Shown here: piece by piece, positions 13,294 through 25,600 of the stretch
Layout: every line of letters begins with the position of its first letter
Position numbering within the stretch: the first letter of the stretch is position 1
Notes under the pieces: model-generated
Database searches by the model: none
What the model was told of the DNA's origin: nothing
The model's input: only the letters and a program-made list of their open reading frames with translations
Assembly (NCBI GenBank): GCA_013399015.1
Contig: VWZX01008168.1
Location: 124,001-188,000, forward strand
DNA: 64,000 nucleotides
Source: Galbula dea
Taxonomy: Eukaryota > Chordata > Aves > Piciformes > Galbulidae
Direction of reading: 5' to 3'
Program-made: the position numbers and the translations under genes

Positions 13294-15467
13294 AAGGATT
13301 GGAACTGCAGGCAGGAAGGAGCTGCAGCCTCTTGGAGACAGGTTTCATCTGTGACCACCTGCTATGCAATGCCCTCCAGCCCCCAGAACACTCCCTGTCA
13401 CCACCAGCGCCCCTCCCAAGCACCTGTAAGCAAGGCTGCAAAACAAGGGTTACAAGGCAGGACAAGAGTGGAGAAGACCCTTTCCCAGGAAGGAAATAGT
13501 CCAGCTTGGGGTTGTCCAGAGGAAAGGAAAGAGATTTTTCTGTCTTTGTTTCAATAGCCTGTGGCTGCTCCTAAGAAGCTCTTGAGATGCCACCACTGTT
13601 ACTCTGCATTTGATTTACATTCCCCTAGGAACCATGACCTCCTTCTCCCAGGGGATCCAACTGGGCTCCCCAAAATAATACAGCTTTAGACAAAGGCCAG
13701 AGTGACAAATCTTTGCAAAACAGCATGAATGCTCTCTAGTCCAGGAGAGTGGTGGAGGAGTCTCCAGAGCAACCGGCCCCATGGCTGTGTGTCCATTTGT
13801 ACATCTGTTCACAGGCAGGAGGGAGTGAGGCCCAGGAGTCATCCCTGGGAGTTTGGGATGAGGAGCAGCTGCCCAGACACCCCCACACAGGGACTATTAT
13901 GTGCCCAAAATATCCTCCCTCTCCAACAAGAGCTCAGGCTCAAAGGCCAAAGCCCATCTCCATTCTCAGCAGGGTCATGGGCAAGTCAATGATATGTATT
14001 GACTATTGAAGGCAAAGACAATCCCTGCCCTTTATCCAGCACCAAGAAGAGCCTCCAGTGGCCTTGCCATGGCCTCCCTGGGTTTATCCCACCCTCTACA
14101 GTCTCTAGGCTCAGCCCTAGGTCTGTCCTCCTTCTGACCTGCCTGTAACCCTGGCCCCAGAATGCAGCCCAAGCACCTTCTGGTCCCACCAAGCAAGAGG
14201 TAAGATCTGTAGTACCTCCAGCACCACACCACCCTCCCCAAAGATGCTGTTCCAAAGGTACCTTTGCTTTTTATGAATTCCATGTCTTTTTTATTCAAAG
14301 AAACAATAGGTAACACACACTGCACTCCCACTTTATGTTAATATATGCAAATGAGTCGACCTCTCTTTATTCTGCTTGATTCTGTTACAACAAAGGTTCA
14401 GACCCAGTTCCAAAGCTCACAGATAGGCATTAGTAAAAGCAACATCTCAGTGGCACAAGATCATCCAACAGAGCTGAACCCAAAGCTGTCAAGAGTTCTG
14501 TCTTTCCTCTGCAAGACTTTCTTGGCCTCAGGCTATTTGCAGGAAGAGTTTGACTTGTGATGGAAACAGAAGCATTTAAGGTGGGACAAGTGGTCCCTTG
14601 GTCCTGGGAAGCCTGTCAAGCTTTTGATGTCTCAGTATTTACTAGCAGAGCAAAGCTGGAGAAATGAAAACATCCCCAGTCTGCCTCTGATGGCTCTGAT
14701 CCTCTGCTTTGCATGCAATTAGCTCATGAAAGGCAGCTTGCCCTTGGCCCCCTACTGCCCACTCCCTGTGCTCCTCCTCGACTCCTGAGATCTCGGCCTC
14801 CAAGCATCTCTACCAAGTCAAGCAAAAGCCAGCAGATGGCAGAACCGACCCAGGCCTTGGCTTTCCTAGGCACCAGAGATGCTCCTCAGATGCCAAAGTG
14901 GGTGTGTCTACCCCCATTCCAGTTTGACAGCCTCAGACAGCAGCTTTGCCAGGGGTGAAATAACTCCTCCAGGAGCCAGCAAGGACTCAGAGTCATCTTC
15001 AGCCCAAACAGCTGAGACCCCACACGACCTCATCACTGAGGATGAGAGGGAAAGCACAGCTCAGCTTCAATTAGGATCAAAGGAGCAAGAGGCTTGTGAC
15101 AGGGCTCTCAACCTCCAAGCATCCAGATGTGCACCACATCTGCCTTTGCCACAGACAGGAGGATGTGGATGCCCACACCTCACCCCACCATGGAGGCACA
15201 GTGGGACTGTGGTGGGATCAACCTCCTCCATGACAAATAGGGTCCCTGGGAGGCAAATGATTTCAGACAACCCTTACCTTGAGTAAATGACCACAGCTAT
15301 CCTGATGGCTTTTAAATTTCACTTTTGTTCTCATAGCAAAGGTGTTGTGAGGGTAACTGAGACCACAACCAGGATATCTTGGACCTGGTGGCTAGAAAAA
15401 GAGTTACAGCTCCATTACTTGGCAAGGTAGAGGACTCTGGGTGATGCCTTGGTCTCACTGCAGCATC

Positions 15468-16125
15468 AGAGAATCATTTAGGTTGGAGGAGACTTTTAAA
15501 ATCATCAAGTCCAACCACTGACCAGCACTGCCAGGTCACCACTAAACCATGTTCCTCAGCACCACATCTACATGACCCTTAAGCCCCTCCAGGGAGGGTG
15601 ACTCCACCCCTGCCCTGGGCAGCCTGGGCCAGGCCTTGACAACCTTTTCCATGAAGAAATATTTCCTTATATCCAATCTAAACCTCTCCTGGCACAACCT
15701 GAGGCTCTTTCCTCTTGTCTGTTCCCTGGCAGAAGAGCCCAAGCCCCACCTGGCTCCAGCCTCCTCTCAGGGAGCTGCAGAGAGCCAGAAGCTCTCCCCT
15801 GAGCCTCCTCTTCTCCAGCCTAACCAACCCCACTTCCCTCAGCTGCTCCTCACAACCTTTGTGCTCTAGACCTTTCCCCACCTTCCTTGCCCTTCTCTGG
15901 CCACACTCCAGCACCTCCACGTCCTTCTGGGAGTCAGGAGCCCAAAGCTGAGCCCAGGATTCCAGCTGTGGCCTCCCCAGTGCCCAGTCCAGGAGGACAA
16001 TCCCTGCCCTAGCCCTGCTGCCACACTAGAGCTGATCCAAGCCAGGATGCTGGTGACCTTCTTGGCCACCCAGGCACACTGTTGGCTCATCCTAAGGTGG
16101 CTATCAACCCAACTGCCCAAGTGAC
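15468..16125 (-). repeat. CR1: CR1 fragment
   Basis: A 650-bp reverse copy, one of the longer ones, reaching the 'cttcttggccacccaggcac' region. Confidence 0.9.
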
Positions 16126-16826
16126 GTGAACAAATTAGCCCTGCAAAGAAGGTTTTTATCCCTCTTGGGATACATGGAAATTAGGGAATATTTCCCTCAT
16201 TTCTACCAATTCTTTCCCCAATTTTCCCTGTGTAACATGTGCATAGCAGAGGTTTAGGGCACACCTTGAGCCCTGTGCTCCTAGCAGCTCAGGGAGGATG
16301 CATTAAGCAGAGGAAGGCACATCTGAGGACCCATGAGACAAGCCATGCCTTCCTACCAAGCTCATCACCTAATTGCAGGTCACCTCCCCATGACTGGTTG
16401 GAAAGGTTGCCATTAGCATCTGGGTCATCTTAATTAAGAGATGGGGAGAAGGAGGAGGAGAAAAAAAAAAATCAGTGAACAAGAAGCATGGAACCACTTT
16501 TGTTGTAAATCTTTCTAGACCTCTCCACACCATCTCTCAGAAGAAGCTTCTGTTTGTTTCCTGACACAGGGGAACCACCTTCTAGGAGGGCATGGCCACA
16601 AAGTGCCAATGCTACCCCGGGTTTTTCCTGCCAGAAGATAAAAAGACAAGCCCAGGGCACCTCTGATCCACCTGTGGAAGTGGCAGCAAGCTTTTGCTTG
16701 ATGGTCTAAGGCTCAGCTGTGGCTTGGTTTGTGTCCACAGGTAGGAAACCAGGTCGATGCAGAGGTGGCAGGAGGACACATCTTCCATGGGCTTGCTGAG
16801 AACTTCCAGGAGCAACGTTGACTCTG

Positions 16827-16964
16827 GATCTAAGGGACAGCAGGAGGGGCAGGTTTGGTGGTTTGGAAGATCCCAGGATCTGAGAGACATCAGAAGTGGC
16901 AGGCTTGGTGGTTGGGAAGATCCCAGGAGCTGAGGGACAGCAAGAGAGGCAGGTTTGGTGGTGA
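16827..16964. repeat. 50-bp tandem repeat, about 2.8 copies
   Basis: The unit runs from 'ctgagggacagcaagag' through 'ggcaggtttggtggtt' to 'ggaagatcccag'. Successive copies differ at several positions. It lies about 500 bp beyond the LY6E poly(A) signal on the low-coordinate side. Confidence 0.85.
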
Positions 16965-17496
16965 AGTCACCTTCTGCAGTCCACGTGCACCATCAGCCAG
17001 GGGTTGCAGGTTGAACCTCAAGATCTGAGCATTGATCTCTCTGCCTTCACTATGTTTTGCCAACAGATCTGTTGCCCAGGTACTGATGTCACCAGCACAA
17101 GTCCACAGTGGGGAAACTGAGGCACCAAGCCTTTGTGCCATGCAGACCAATTGTTAGAGGTCCTCTTCCCAGTGCACTTGCTCCAGCAGGAGGAATGAGG
17201 TTGACTCCAGACCCCAACAACTGCCATTTTTCACTGACATGCACCTGGAGAAGGTGATTCCCAAGAGAGGATGAAACCAGCTGGCCCAGGGGACAGTGAC
17301 AGGGAGGAGATGAACTTGCTGCTCAGAGGTCACCTGGAAGGAATGATGAGATGAAGCCTTCAAAAGCCACTCCTAGAGGGTAAGAAGCCCTCGTGCCAGG
17401 CAGATGAGTTGGGTTTTCCATCTTCCTAATCTCTCTGTCTGGTGGAAGGAAACACAGAAGAGCACAAGTCCCAGCTCAGGTATCAACAGGAGCATG

Positions 17497-17502
17497 TTTA
17501 TT
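17497..17502 (-). promoter_or_regulatory. LY6E: LY6E poly(A) signal
   Basis: AATAAA on the minus strand lies about 620 bp after the LY6E stop codon. It gives a 3'UTR of about 640 nt that contains no CR1 copy I can recognise. Confidence 0.7.
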
Positions 17503-18118
17503 CAGGTCTGGCACTTACAGAAGGACAAGGTACATGGCATGTGTTTTCCAGAAAAGTCAACCCAGGAGCAGAAGAAATGAAAGGATTTTAGATTAAAAAC
17601 AAACAAAAAGGAGAGAGATTACAGCTGCAAGGAGCTGGGAATGTGTCTCCCTTCAGGTCATGCATCCCTGGTGCCCAGGGCACCCTGTGCTGGAGCACAG
17701 CGGTACCAGGCACCTATCGTGGAGGTGAGAAGCAGAAACATCTCAATGCTTGCCTGGGTGGTGTCTGGGGAGTTTCTCAGTGAGTCCCAGCCTTGTTTCA
17801 ATCAACTTTAGAAAGGAGGGGTGGGGATAAGTAGGTATAAAAGCAGAAACCCTTCCACAACGCTCCACCTTTAGCCAAGGAGGTGTGAGAGTGCACCGGG
17901 GTATGTCCATAAGTAGGAGGAGAACAGCTTGGTCAAACCATCACCCATGTCTCTGATGCTGGAAGAGCAGAAAGTCTGGGAAACAACCACCTTGGAAGCC
18001 TGTTGAGAAGTAGAAGATCTCCTTGCAGGCAGCAAGAGAGAAGAGATTGGCTAATGAGACCCACGACGACGGCAGCGGCGGCGGCCAGTGGAAGACGACT
18101 CTTCCTCGGCCAGCTCCA

Positions 18119-21100
18119 TCACTCCCGAGCCCTGAGGACGTAGAGGAAGCTGACAAGGACCCCCAAGGCCAGGACCATGTTGCTGGCTTTGATGCTGCTG
18201 GAACCACTGATGTTGCAGAGGAAGGAGTCACAGCAGTAGACAGAAGCAGCTGCTATGCCGAGGTTGATGCCAGCACTGGGGCAAATGGGAGAGCATCCCT
18301 TGGAGATGGACTGGCCAGACTTGCTGCCTGCATTTAGGTCGGGGTAGGATGGGTGGGGGAGGAGAGGGGAGAGAGGAGGAAAGAGAGAAAAAACAAAAAG
18401 GAGAGGGGTTTAGAACATTTTCTCAGCTTCCTGATCACCTGTTCTGCAAAGGAAATAACAGCCCTGAAATAGCCAAAGAGTCACAAGGGGGCATGGAGAG
18501 GAGGAAGTGCTTCTCGGCGTCGGGCTCTGACAGTCATCTCAGCCAAGCCCACACACATTTCAAGTGACACCCTGAGAGAACCTCCCACACAGACCCTAGA
18601 GACCACACAGCATCTCAGGGACAACCCTTCCCAGGCTGGAGCTTCAACTTTGGCCTCACTGGTGAAGAATCTCCAAAATGCCACTCGAGGTTGACTTTGG
18701 GGCTCCTGAAGCAAAACACCAAGAGTGGAAAGCACAGAGCAGCAGGGGAGGCACTTGGGAACTAGGTCTGTGTTTTGAGCATCAGCTGCCAGGGAGGCAC
18801 AGTGAGAACATTTAGCAGCAGGAAGTGGGAAAGCATGAGAACTCTGCTAAGGTGACAGGTTTGCAGAAGCTCCAAGCCTCCACCCACGCTGTAGACCCTT
18901 GCAACTGAGGCATGCAACACCCTTCCCTCCTGTGAGGGAGAGCAAGCTAAGCCAGCCTGGGCCCTGCAATAGTGCTAGGAGATCTGCCAGAGCAACCTTG
19001 CTTCTCTAGGAGAAGCATCCAGAAGGCACAGACCCCTCCAGATCTTCCCTGACACTTAGGGAGGAAAACCTGCAAATCTTCACCCTGGCAACCCCACCTC
19101 ATCCATGAGAGAGCCAAGAAGCAAAAGTGGGACTTAAGGATGAACCACTTGAAGACAGGGTAAGCCTGGAGAGCTTCCTCCAGAGGAAGCCTGCAGCATC
19201 CTCCACTTAGTTCATTTATTCATCAGCAACCTCCCCACCCCCAGCCCAAAATTCCCCTCGGACTCCCAGCACTGGTGCAGGCACGTGGGCTTTAACGTGA
19301 GGCTTGTCTAGCAGGCACATCCCTTGTTCAAATTCCCATGGGATGGTCCAAGACTCAGCTGCTAAGCAGAACTTTCCCCTTTGATTTAGGGGAAAAGAAA
19401 ACCAAAGAAAGGAAGCTGCAGCTGAACTGGTGAGCCAGGAGAGCAACCCAAGGCAGCCCTGGCCCCACTCACCGATTCCCACCCCGACGTAGGTTGTCAC
19501 GCAGTGGTTCTCGTTCTCCCCACACATGACAGGCTTCAGGCAGGCCCAGTTGGAGGATGCATCTGAGCAGTAGAAGCACATGAGTGTGTGGGCTGCAAGA
19601 GAAAGGCACATCTCAGTTAGAGGTTTGGGGAGAAGACCTCCTTGCTTGGTGGTCCAACATCACACACAGCACCTGGCCACAGCCACGCTTGCTCCTTTGG
19701 CTTTATCAAGCTGCAATAGTGGTTTTCTACCTCCCCCCCCAAAAAAAAATTGGCCAAGTGAAGGGTCCAAGCATAAGGGATACATCTCTTTGAGGGCTTG
19801 GCTCTTCAGTTAAAGCCTCAATCCAACCATAGGTCAACCTGGTACTTCATGGCATGCTCTTGTTTGCACCAAGAGAGGGCCCAAGCTCTACCTACCAACA
19901 TGAAACTAGGAAACAAAACAGACAAGTTTAGGCCTGGAGCTTGAGGTTTGAGCTGCTTCAGTTCAGCTACCATGGCCACTGGTGGGAAATGCTCCAGGCA
20001 TGACCATGGATTCCAGCTTTCTATGACCTGCCTTTGGCACAAAGCTCAGGCTATGCTTGAGCAAGGACACATGGTAGAGGTGATTTCTCGGTGAGAGCAA
20101 GCCCAGACTTGCAGCAACATCTGCAAGGACTTGCACTGTCCTGCTACCCAGGGAGTCACAGCACTCTGAAGGCAACAGATACAACCAACCTTCTGAATCT
20201 GGAGCAGGAGGACAGCAAAAAGCCTGCCTTCCTCCACAGCAGGTCCCCTAAGATGGTTTATCTTACCCCAGCAGGATGGGCTACACCAGCTGGCTCCCAT
20301 CCTCCATCCTTCAGACCTACTCAAGAAAGAGGAAGGACTGGAAAAGGGCATTCAGAGGTGGGAACTGGTAGCAGAAACAGCCTGGACTGGTGACTCAGGA
20401 GGGACATAGACACTTTGCAGCTGATGGATGATCTTCTCTGTATCTTACATAGAAGAACATCACATCCACACTGCAACTGTTGACCTACATAGAGCAGGTC
20501 TGCTGCCAGTGTTTCCTGGAGCTCTCAGATGACCAACCCTTCCATGAAGCACTGCCTTTCTCCTCTCCTTCTCCAAAACTAAGGGGGGGGGTGCTGATGC
20601 AGCATGGGAACTGCAAGGCAGCATCATTCCAGTCCCACCACAAACAGCTCATCCTAAGGAGGTGAAGTCCATGAAGCCCTGGGAGAGCTCAGAGAGGCTC
20701 AGCAGTCCCTGTTATGGAGTATTATGAAGAAGAAGTTGGACAAATATTGGTCAGCAGCTGTCCCACTTTGCCATGGGGCTGCCTGACCTCTGAGGTTCTT
20801 CTCAATCCTCTTTCCCTCAGGAAAACAAAAGCTTTTTAAGAGAAAATTGAAGGAAAAAAAAAGAAAATAGCAATTGTTGTCAGAGAAATGACTTCTGAGG
20901 AGCCATGGCCAAGGCAGGGAAAGAAAACAGCCACATGGAAATGGCTTAAAGCAGATCAGGGGGAGATGTCACACCAGGACAACCAAATACCTCTGCTGTG
21001 GAGACAATGCCAACACCACCACCCCCTAAGCAAGAATTTCTTGGGCTGTCTCCTACAACCTCCAACAACCATCAGCCTGCCAATGATCTCCTCACAACAA

Positions 21101-23385
21101 ACCCAAGCTACCTGAGCATGCCACAAACTACACACAGCACCCAGGATTACAGGGCCAGCAGTTGAGTCAAAAGCCCCAGGAGAGATTCATCAGTAGAACT
21201 TGCCTCAGGATCTAGGAGAGGAGGAGGAAGAGAAGGAGGAGGAGGAGGACACAGGCAGTCATTGGCTCTACAGGCTGCCATTGTCCCTTGTTGAGGCCTC
21301 AGAGCACTTCCATAGGTGGCATTTTGGATCTCATTGGCCAAAACTCCAACGTCTGGGATCTCAGCCACCTCCTCCTTCCTGCTCCCTTCTTCCCAAGTTG
21401 TAGGTGACCTGTCCCAAGCCCTTCTCCTTGCAACCACCTGGAGGGTAAACTGAGGAAGCAAATTGACTCATCCCATTTAACAGGATCCAGGCATGAAGTG
21501 GATTTCAGGCTTCCTGTGGGCATTAGGGCAGGACCATATGGCCCTAGATGCCTTTGCTCACTCTGGTGAACACAGAAACAGAGCTGAGCTGTTCCAGCAA
21601 GGCTTAGAAGGTCCAGATACAAACAGCCCAAGAGGAAGGGGGAAAAAAGGAAGGAGGGGAAAAGGAAGGAGGGGAAAAGGAAGGAGGGGAAAAGGAAGGA
21701 GGGGAAAAGGAAGGAGGGGAAAAGGAAGGAGGGGAAAAGGAAGGAGGGGAAAAGGAAGGAGGGGAAAAGGAAGGAGGGGAAAAGGAAGGATAAAATAAAG
21801 GGAGGGGAGGGGGGAAAGAGGGAGGACCAAAAAAGCCCAAGGCTGAACACTGGAAAAGGGAAGCCTGGTTTTCTGGTTTCCTGGTTTCCTAGTTTTCACC
21901 AAGTAGAAAATGCAGCAGAAGAATTTATGTGTTTATTTGTTTGCTGCTCAGCTCCTGGGAGGAACAAAGAGCTCCCAGAACAGAGCAGATCATTCTGAGG
22001 GAATTCCTTAGATAAGAGGTTGACTCTGTAACAAGCAAGGCAAGGGAAAAAAGAAACTAAAACTAAAAAGAATTAAATAATCATTAAAAAAAGAAGAGGT
22101 TTGAAAAGCTCTTTTCAGTGGTGCAATAGGGTGAGCAAATGCTGTTGCTTCAGCAGCTCTTCCCTACAGCAAAAGCTCTTCCCTTTCCCATTGCTCTGAG
22201 ACATGATCCTTCCACATCACACCCAAGATCTTCAGGGCACTTGGGAGCAGGAGGTAAAGCTTTGCTGCAGAAGATTCCCTAGATATGCTGGAAGCTTTCT
22301 GGGGACAAAACTACCTGCAACACACCCTTGTTGCCTGGCTAAGAACTTACTTTCAAGCTGAAAAAAGGATTGCTGTGGGGGATTGTTTTTTGGGAGGGGG
22401 CCTGACATCCTCCTCCCAGCTGGACCTGAGCACATGCCAACTGAGCTCTGAGGGAGACTTAATGCTTCAATTGCCAGTTGCTTCCCGGATCCCACTGGGA
22501 AGGGGGCCACGGAAAGGGCAGCGAACAACTAGTTTCTTCTCCACAGTGTCCTCAGGAGACACAGAAGGGGCTGTGTTTCCTGAGCAGGGGGCTCACAACT
22601 CTGCTGTCTGCTCTTTGTTCGGCTTCTCCAAGCATCGCCATATGGAAACAATATGGGAATACTCCTGGGGTTTGGAGAGGCAGGAATGGAGCCGATGGGG
22701 AAAGCAGGGAACTGCAGAACAACTTGGCAGCTGAACGCCCAGCAACGAGAAGCACGTTCTCCCCAGCTTCGGTGGCAACCCCAAGATGTGCTCCACAGGG
22801 GATGGGTCCCTTAGGGCGGTAGGGGGTGTCACCACCACCCCACCCCCCCCCAACACATTGGCCACTGCAGTCTGCCTTGAAGGATGCTGGGGGTGTGTGG
22901 GGGTGCAGCAGGAGCCAGAATCACGAGTGGCTCTGCCCACACTTTGCTCCATCAGCCATTGCCGGGGCTGGGCTCCATCTCTTTGCCACCTTCCTTCCCC
23001 TCGGCTGCATCTCAGCCTATTTTGAGAACGTTATCCCAGTTCGCTGCACCGAAAAAAATCAGAGGGAGCAGGAACCATCATCCCTGGTCTTTGTTCCGAG
23101 CTGCAACTGGGAAAAAGCTCCAGGCACAGCTGGAGCTGCCCACCTAGATACACATTGAGGCGGGGAAAGCCCTGAAGTTCCTGCTTTCAAGAGGGGCACT
23201 GCTGCGAGTCAGATCTTGGAAGGACATCCCCCCACCCCTCTCCACCCCCACCTCAAACCCCAGCATGGCTCAGTTCNAGGAGAGGATGATGATGGTGATG
23301 GTGGGTCTGAAGGTACATTCCCTCTTCCCTTACCTCTCTCCACGCACAGCACCGCTGCCAGCACAGCAAGCAAGAGACCCTTCAT
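18119..23385 (-). CDS. LY6E: LY6E, lymphocyte antigen 6 family member E
   Basis: Coding exons are 23334-23385, 19473-19592 and 18119-18327, giving 126 residues. Residues 1-17 are the signal peptide. LU cysteines are at 23, 26, 35, 41, 48, 69, 73, 89, 90 and 95, followed by the sequon NIS at 96-98. A GPI signal follows, with likely cleavage around Gly99-Ser102 and a hydrophobic tail at 107-122 ending in the charged RARE. Leu36, just after the third cysteine and known to be needed for antiviral activity of human LY6E, is present. The motif SISKGCSPICP and the segment INLGIAAASVYCC identify avian LY6E. LY6E is an interferon-inducible GPI-anchored raft protein that modulates virus fusion and T-cell signalling; in chicken it has been proposed as a Marek's disease resistance candidate. 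Expression starts at a CpG island. Intron 1 is 3.7 kb and carries a purine minisatellite. A 5' noncoding exon is possible but was not located. Confidence 0.95.
21646..21790. repeat. 15-bp purine minisatellite, 9.7 copies
   Basis: A perfect AAAGGAAGGAGGGGA unit is repeated without a single change, in LY6E intron 1. The plus strand is all purine, flanked by further G/A-rich sequence to about 21830. Long open frames across it are artefacts of the repeat. Confidence 0.97.
23277..23277. other. single ambiguous base in LY6E intron 1
   Basis: One N is called about 57 bp inside intron 1 from the exon 1 donor. It does not touch a splice site or coding base. Confidence 0.95.
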
Positions 23386-23620
23386 GGTGCGGCGCTGGGG
23401 CTAGGAAGATGCGCAAAAGCTGCTGGCGCCTCGCAAGGGCTGGAGGCAGGACCTGGCGCTAGGGGTGGGGAAAGGAGCATGGACCCGCCCCGCGGGCCAG
23501 CCCCGTGCCTCACACCGCCTCCGCCTACCCTATCCCCGGCCACGCCTCCCCGCCGTCCGCCGCTACCAGAAGCGGAGCTCGGGAAGGGGCGCGGGGGGAG
23601 GCTTCCAGCGCCGTGGAGAA
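23381..23620 (-). promoter_or_regulatory. LY6E: LY6E CpG-island promoter
   Basis: This stretch runs from the LY6E start codon upstream. It is the only CpG-dense, strongly GC-rich region in an otherwise CpG-poor window, with many CCGC, GCGC and CGCC words. I see no TATA box near the ATG. An ETS/PU.1-like word, AGAGGAAGTTC, lies just beyond it at 23671-23681. A broad, constitutive-type promoter is inferred, in contrast with the TATA promoters of the three paralogs. Confidence 0.75.
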
Positions 23621-23762
23621 TCGGCTTTGTAGAGCTTGGGCTGGTGATACGGGTAGAGACCTGAGGCAGAAGAGGAAGTTCTCTTCCCTGGATTTTTCGG
23701 TTCTGCTTTCTGTTCCCTGCGGGAAGAGACTCCCTCTGCGTGCTGGACCCCACTGGTGCACA

Positions 23763-24335
23763 GTCCCTACATGGAATCATAGAATGATCAAAGAATCACA
23801 GAGTGAATCATAGACTCATGAAATAATAGAGTCGTGAAATCATAGAAACGTAGAGTTTTAAAACCATAGAAACACAGAGTGGTTTGGGTTGGAAGGAACC
23901 TTAAAGACCATGTAGTTCCAACCCCCCTGCCATGGGCAGGGATGCCACTCCCTAGAGCAGGCTATCCAAAGTCCTGTCCAAACTGGCCTTGAACACTGCT
24001 AGGGATGGAGCATCCACAACTTCTCTGGGCAACCTGTGCCAGTGCCTCACCACCCACTGAGTAAAGTATTTCTTCCTAACATCTAATCAAAATCTTCTCT
24101 CTTTCAGTTTAAAACCCTTCCCTCTTGTCTTATCACAGTCTGCCCATGTAAAAAGTGTCTCTCTTTTTTTATAAGCTCCCTGTAGGTACTGGAAGGCCAC
24201 AATAAGGTCTCCATGGAGCCTTCTCCAGGCTGTAGAACCCCAGCTCTCTCAGCCTGTCTTCACAGGGGAGGAGTTCCAGCCCTCTGATCATCTTCATGGT
24301 CTCCTCTGGACCTGCTCTAACAGATCCAAATCCTT
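23763..24335 (-). repeat. CR1: CR1 fragment with expanded 3' tail
   Basis: The first 115 bp are a degenerate expansion of the octamer tail ('aatcatagaa' variants), followed by 'ggtttgggttggaaggaacc' and about 450 bp of body. It lies about 380 bp upstream of the LY6E ATG, just beyond the CpG island. Confidence 0.9.
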
Positions 24336-24359
24336 CTTGTTCAGAGAAAGAAGGGTTCA

Positions 24360-24480
24360 AAAAATGTGGAGATGTGATAGTTGGGGACATGGTTTAGTGG
24401 TGAGCATGATAGTGTTGGGTGGGCAGTTGGACTCCATGATCTCAGAGGTCTTTTCCAAACATGATGATTCTATCATTCTC
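24360..24480 (+). repeat. CR1: short CR1 3' fragment
   Basis: Forward end fragment with 'ggacatggtttagtggtgag', back-to-back with the preceding reverse copy. Confidence 0.85.
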
Positions 24481-25254
24481 TTAACAGTCCCCCAGAAAGG
24501 TTTGTTGGAGTGACCCAGGTTCAGCAGGTCCCACAGAAATAGCCAAGTCCTCCAAGAAATGAGCTGCAGAGAAGGCGTTGGGGAAGGGACCCTGTGAAAC
24601 TGGGAGTTGAGGAGTCCTGGGAAGGGAGAGGAGATGGTGAGCCAGCAAGAAACAATCAGGTTTGACCACCACTGTAGGCCACAGATGGGTTTAATTCTGC
24701 AGAGTCAGCATTTCCTGGCAAATGCATCTGTCAGAAGACATTCCAGCTCCTGTGTGGGTAGAGTGGGTTGAGAGCCCTCTGCTTGGAAAACAAATCCATG
24801 CCTGCAATGCCCCAACTCCCCTTTTCTCTCTTGTGGCTCATTTTTATTCATCCTTGCCACTTACTCTGGCAGGAACTGGCTGTGAGGAGTGGCTTTTTGT
24901 GGTCTATCTCGTGGCATCTACCTCAGCTTGGAGGAGCAGCACCTGGGATTTCATTGCTAGGTATCAGGAAGACAGAGAAAGTTCCTTCAGCTCCCCTGTT
25001 CCTCCTGTGTCTTGCACACCCTCCTCATCCCCATGAGAAGTCTACAAAGGGCCTACAGCCTTCTGGTTTTCTTGGTTCCACTGTTTCCTGGAGAGGACCT
25101 GTCTGCTGCTAGGAAGGAAGAGAGAAGATCAAAGAGTCACAGGGGACACAACTCATCACAGGATCTGGACTCATCCCAATACTACTGGAATGTCTGGGTG
25201 GGGACAGCATTAATTAAAGCTTGCTGCAAATGGAAGGGGTGAGCAGAAGAAATG

Positions 25255-25352
25255 ATCCTGGGCAAGCTGCTGGGGGTGACCCTGCTGGAGCAGGGGGGTT
25301 GGACTGGATGATCCCCAGAGGTCTCTTCCAACCCCTAACATTCAGTGACCCC
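25255..25352 (+). repeat. CR1: short CR1 3' fragment
   Basis: 'aagctgctgggggtgaccct' to 'ttccaacccctaacattcag'. Confidence 0.85.
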
Positions 25353-25373
25353 AAAGCTTACCAGAGCTTTTTG

Positions 25374-25600
25374 TTATGGTAGAATATATTGAGTTGGAAG
25401 GGACCCATGAGGATCATCAAACCCAGGTCCTGAATCTGCATAGGACAATCTCAAATTTAAACCAAATACCAAGATCATTGCCCAACAGCTTCTTGAATGC
25501 CAGCTGGCTTGGGGTCACAACCACTTCCCTGGGGAGCTTGTTTCAGTCTAAACCAACATGCAGCTGCACTGCATTCTCCAGCATCTTCTTGCAAGTTTGG
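25374..25600 (-). repeat. CR1: CR1 3' fragment, diverged subfamily
   Basis: Starts 'ggtagaatatattgagttgg' and includes 'cttccctggggagcttgttt'. It is similar in type to the copy at 47982-48200. Confidence 0.7.

Larger units (their letters stand above)
4690..17480. other. LYPD2-LY6E intergenic region
   Basis: Besides CR1 copies, one 50-bp tandem repeat and the AP-1 word listed separately, I find no LU exon, RNA gene or conserved coding block here on either strand. The stretches 8.6-9.4, 9.7-10.5, 11.4-13.1 and 13.3-15.4 kb are unique-looking and hold nothing I can name. In mammals SLURP1, LYNX1 and LY6D lie near LYPD2, but none is seen here. Confidence 0.6.

Noticed and set aside
21493..21850. 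Open frames rich in Gly-Lys-Arg (plus) or Pro-Phe-Leu (minus)
   Set aside because: They are produced by the 15-bp minisatellite, whose length is a multiple of three.
23699..23712. Interferon-response-like TTCTGCTTTCTG word upstream of LY6E
   Set aside because: Interferon induction of LY6E makes an ISRE expected, but this word has mismatches to the AGTTTCNNTTTC consensus in both halves.
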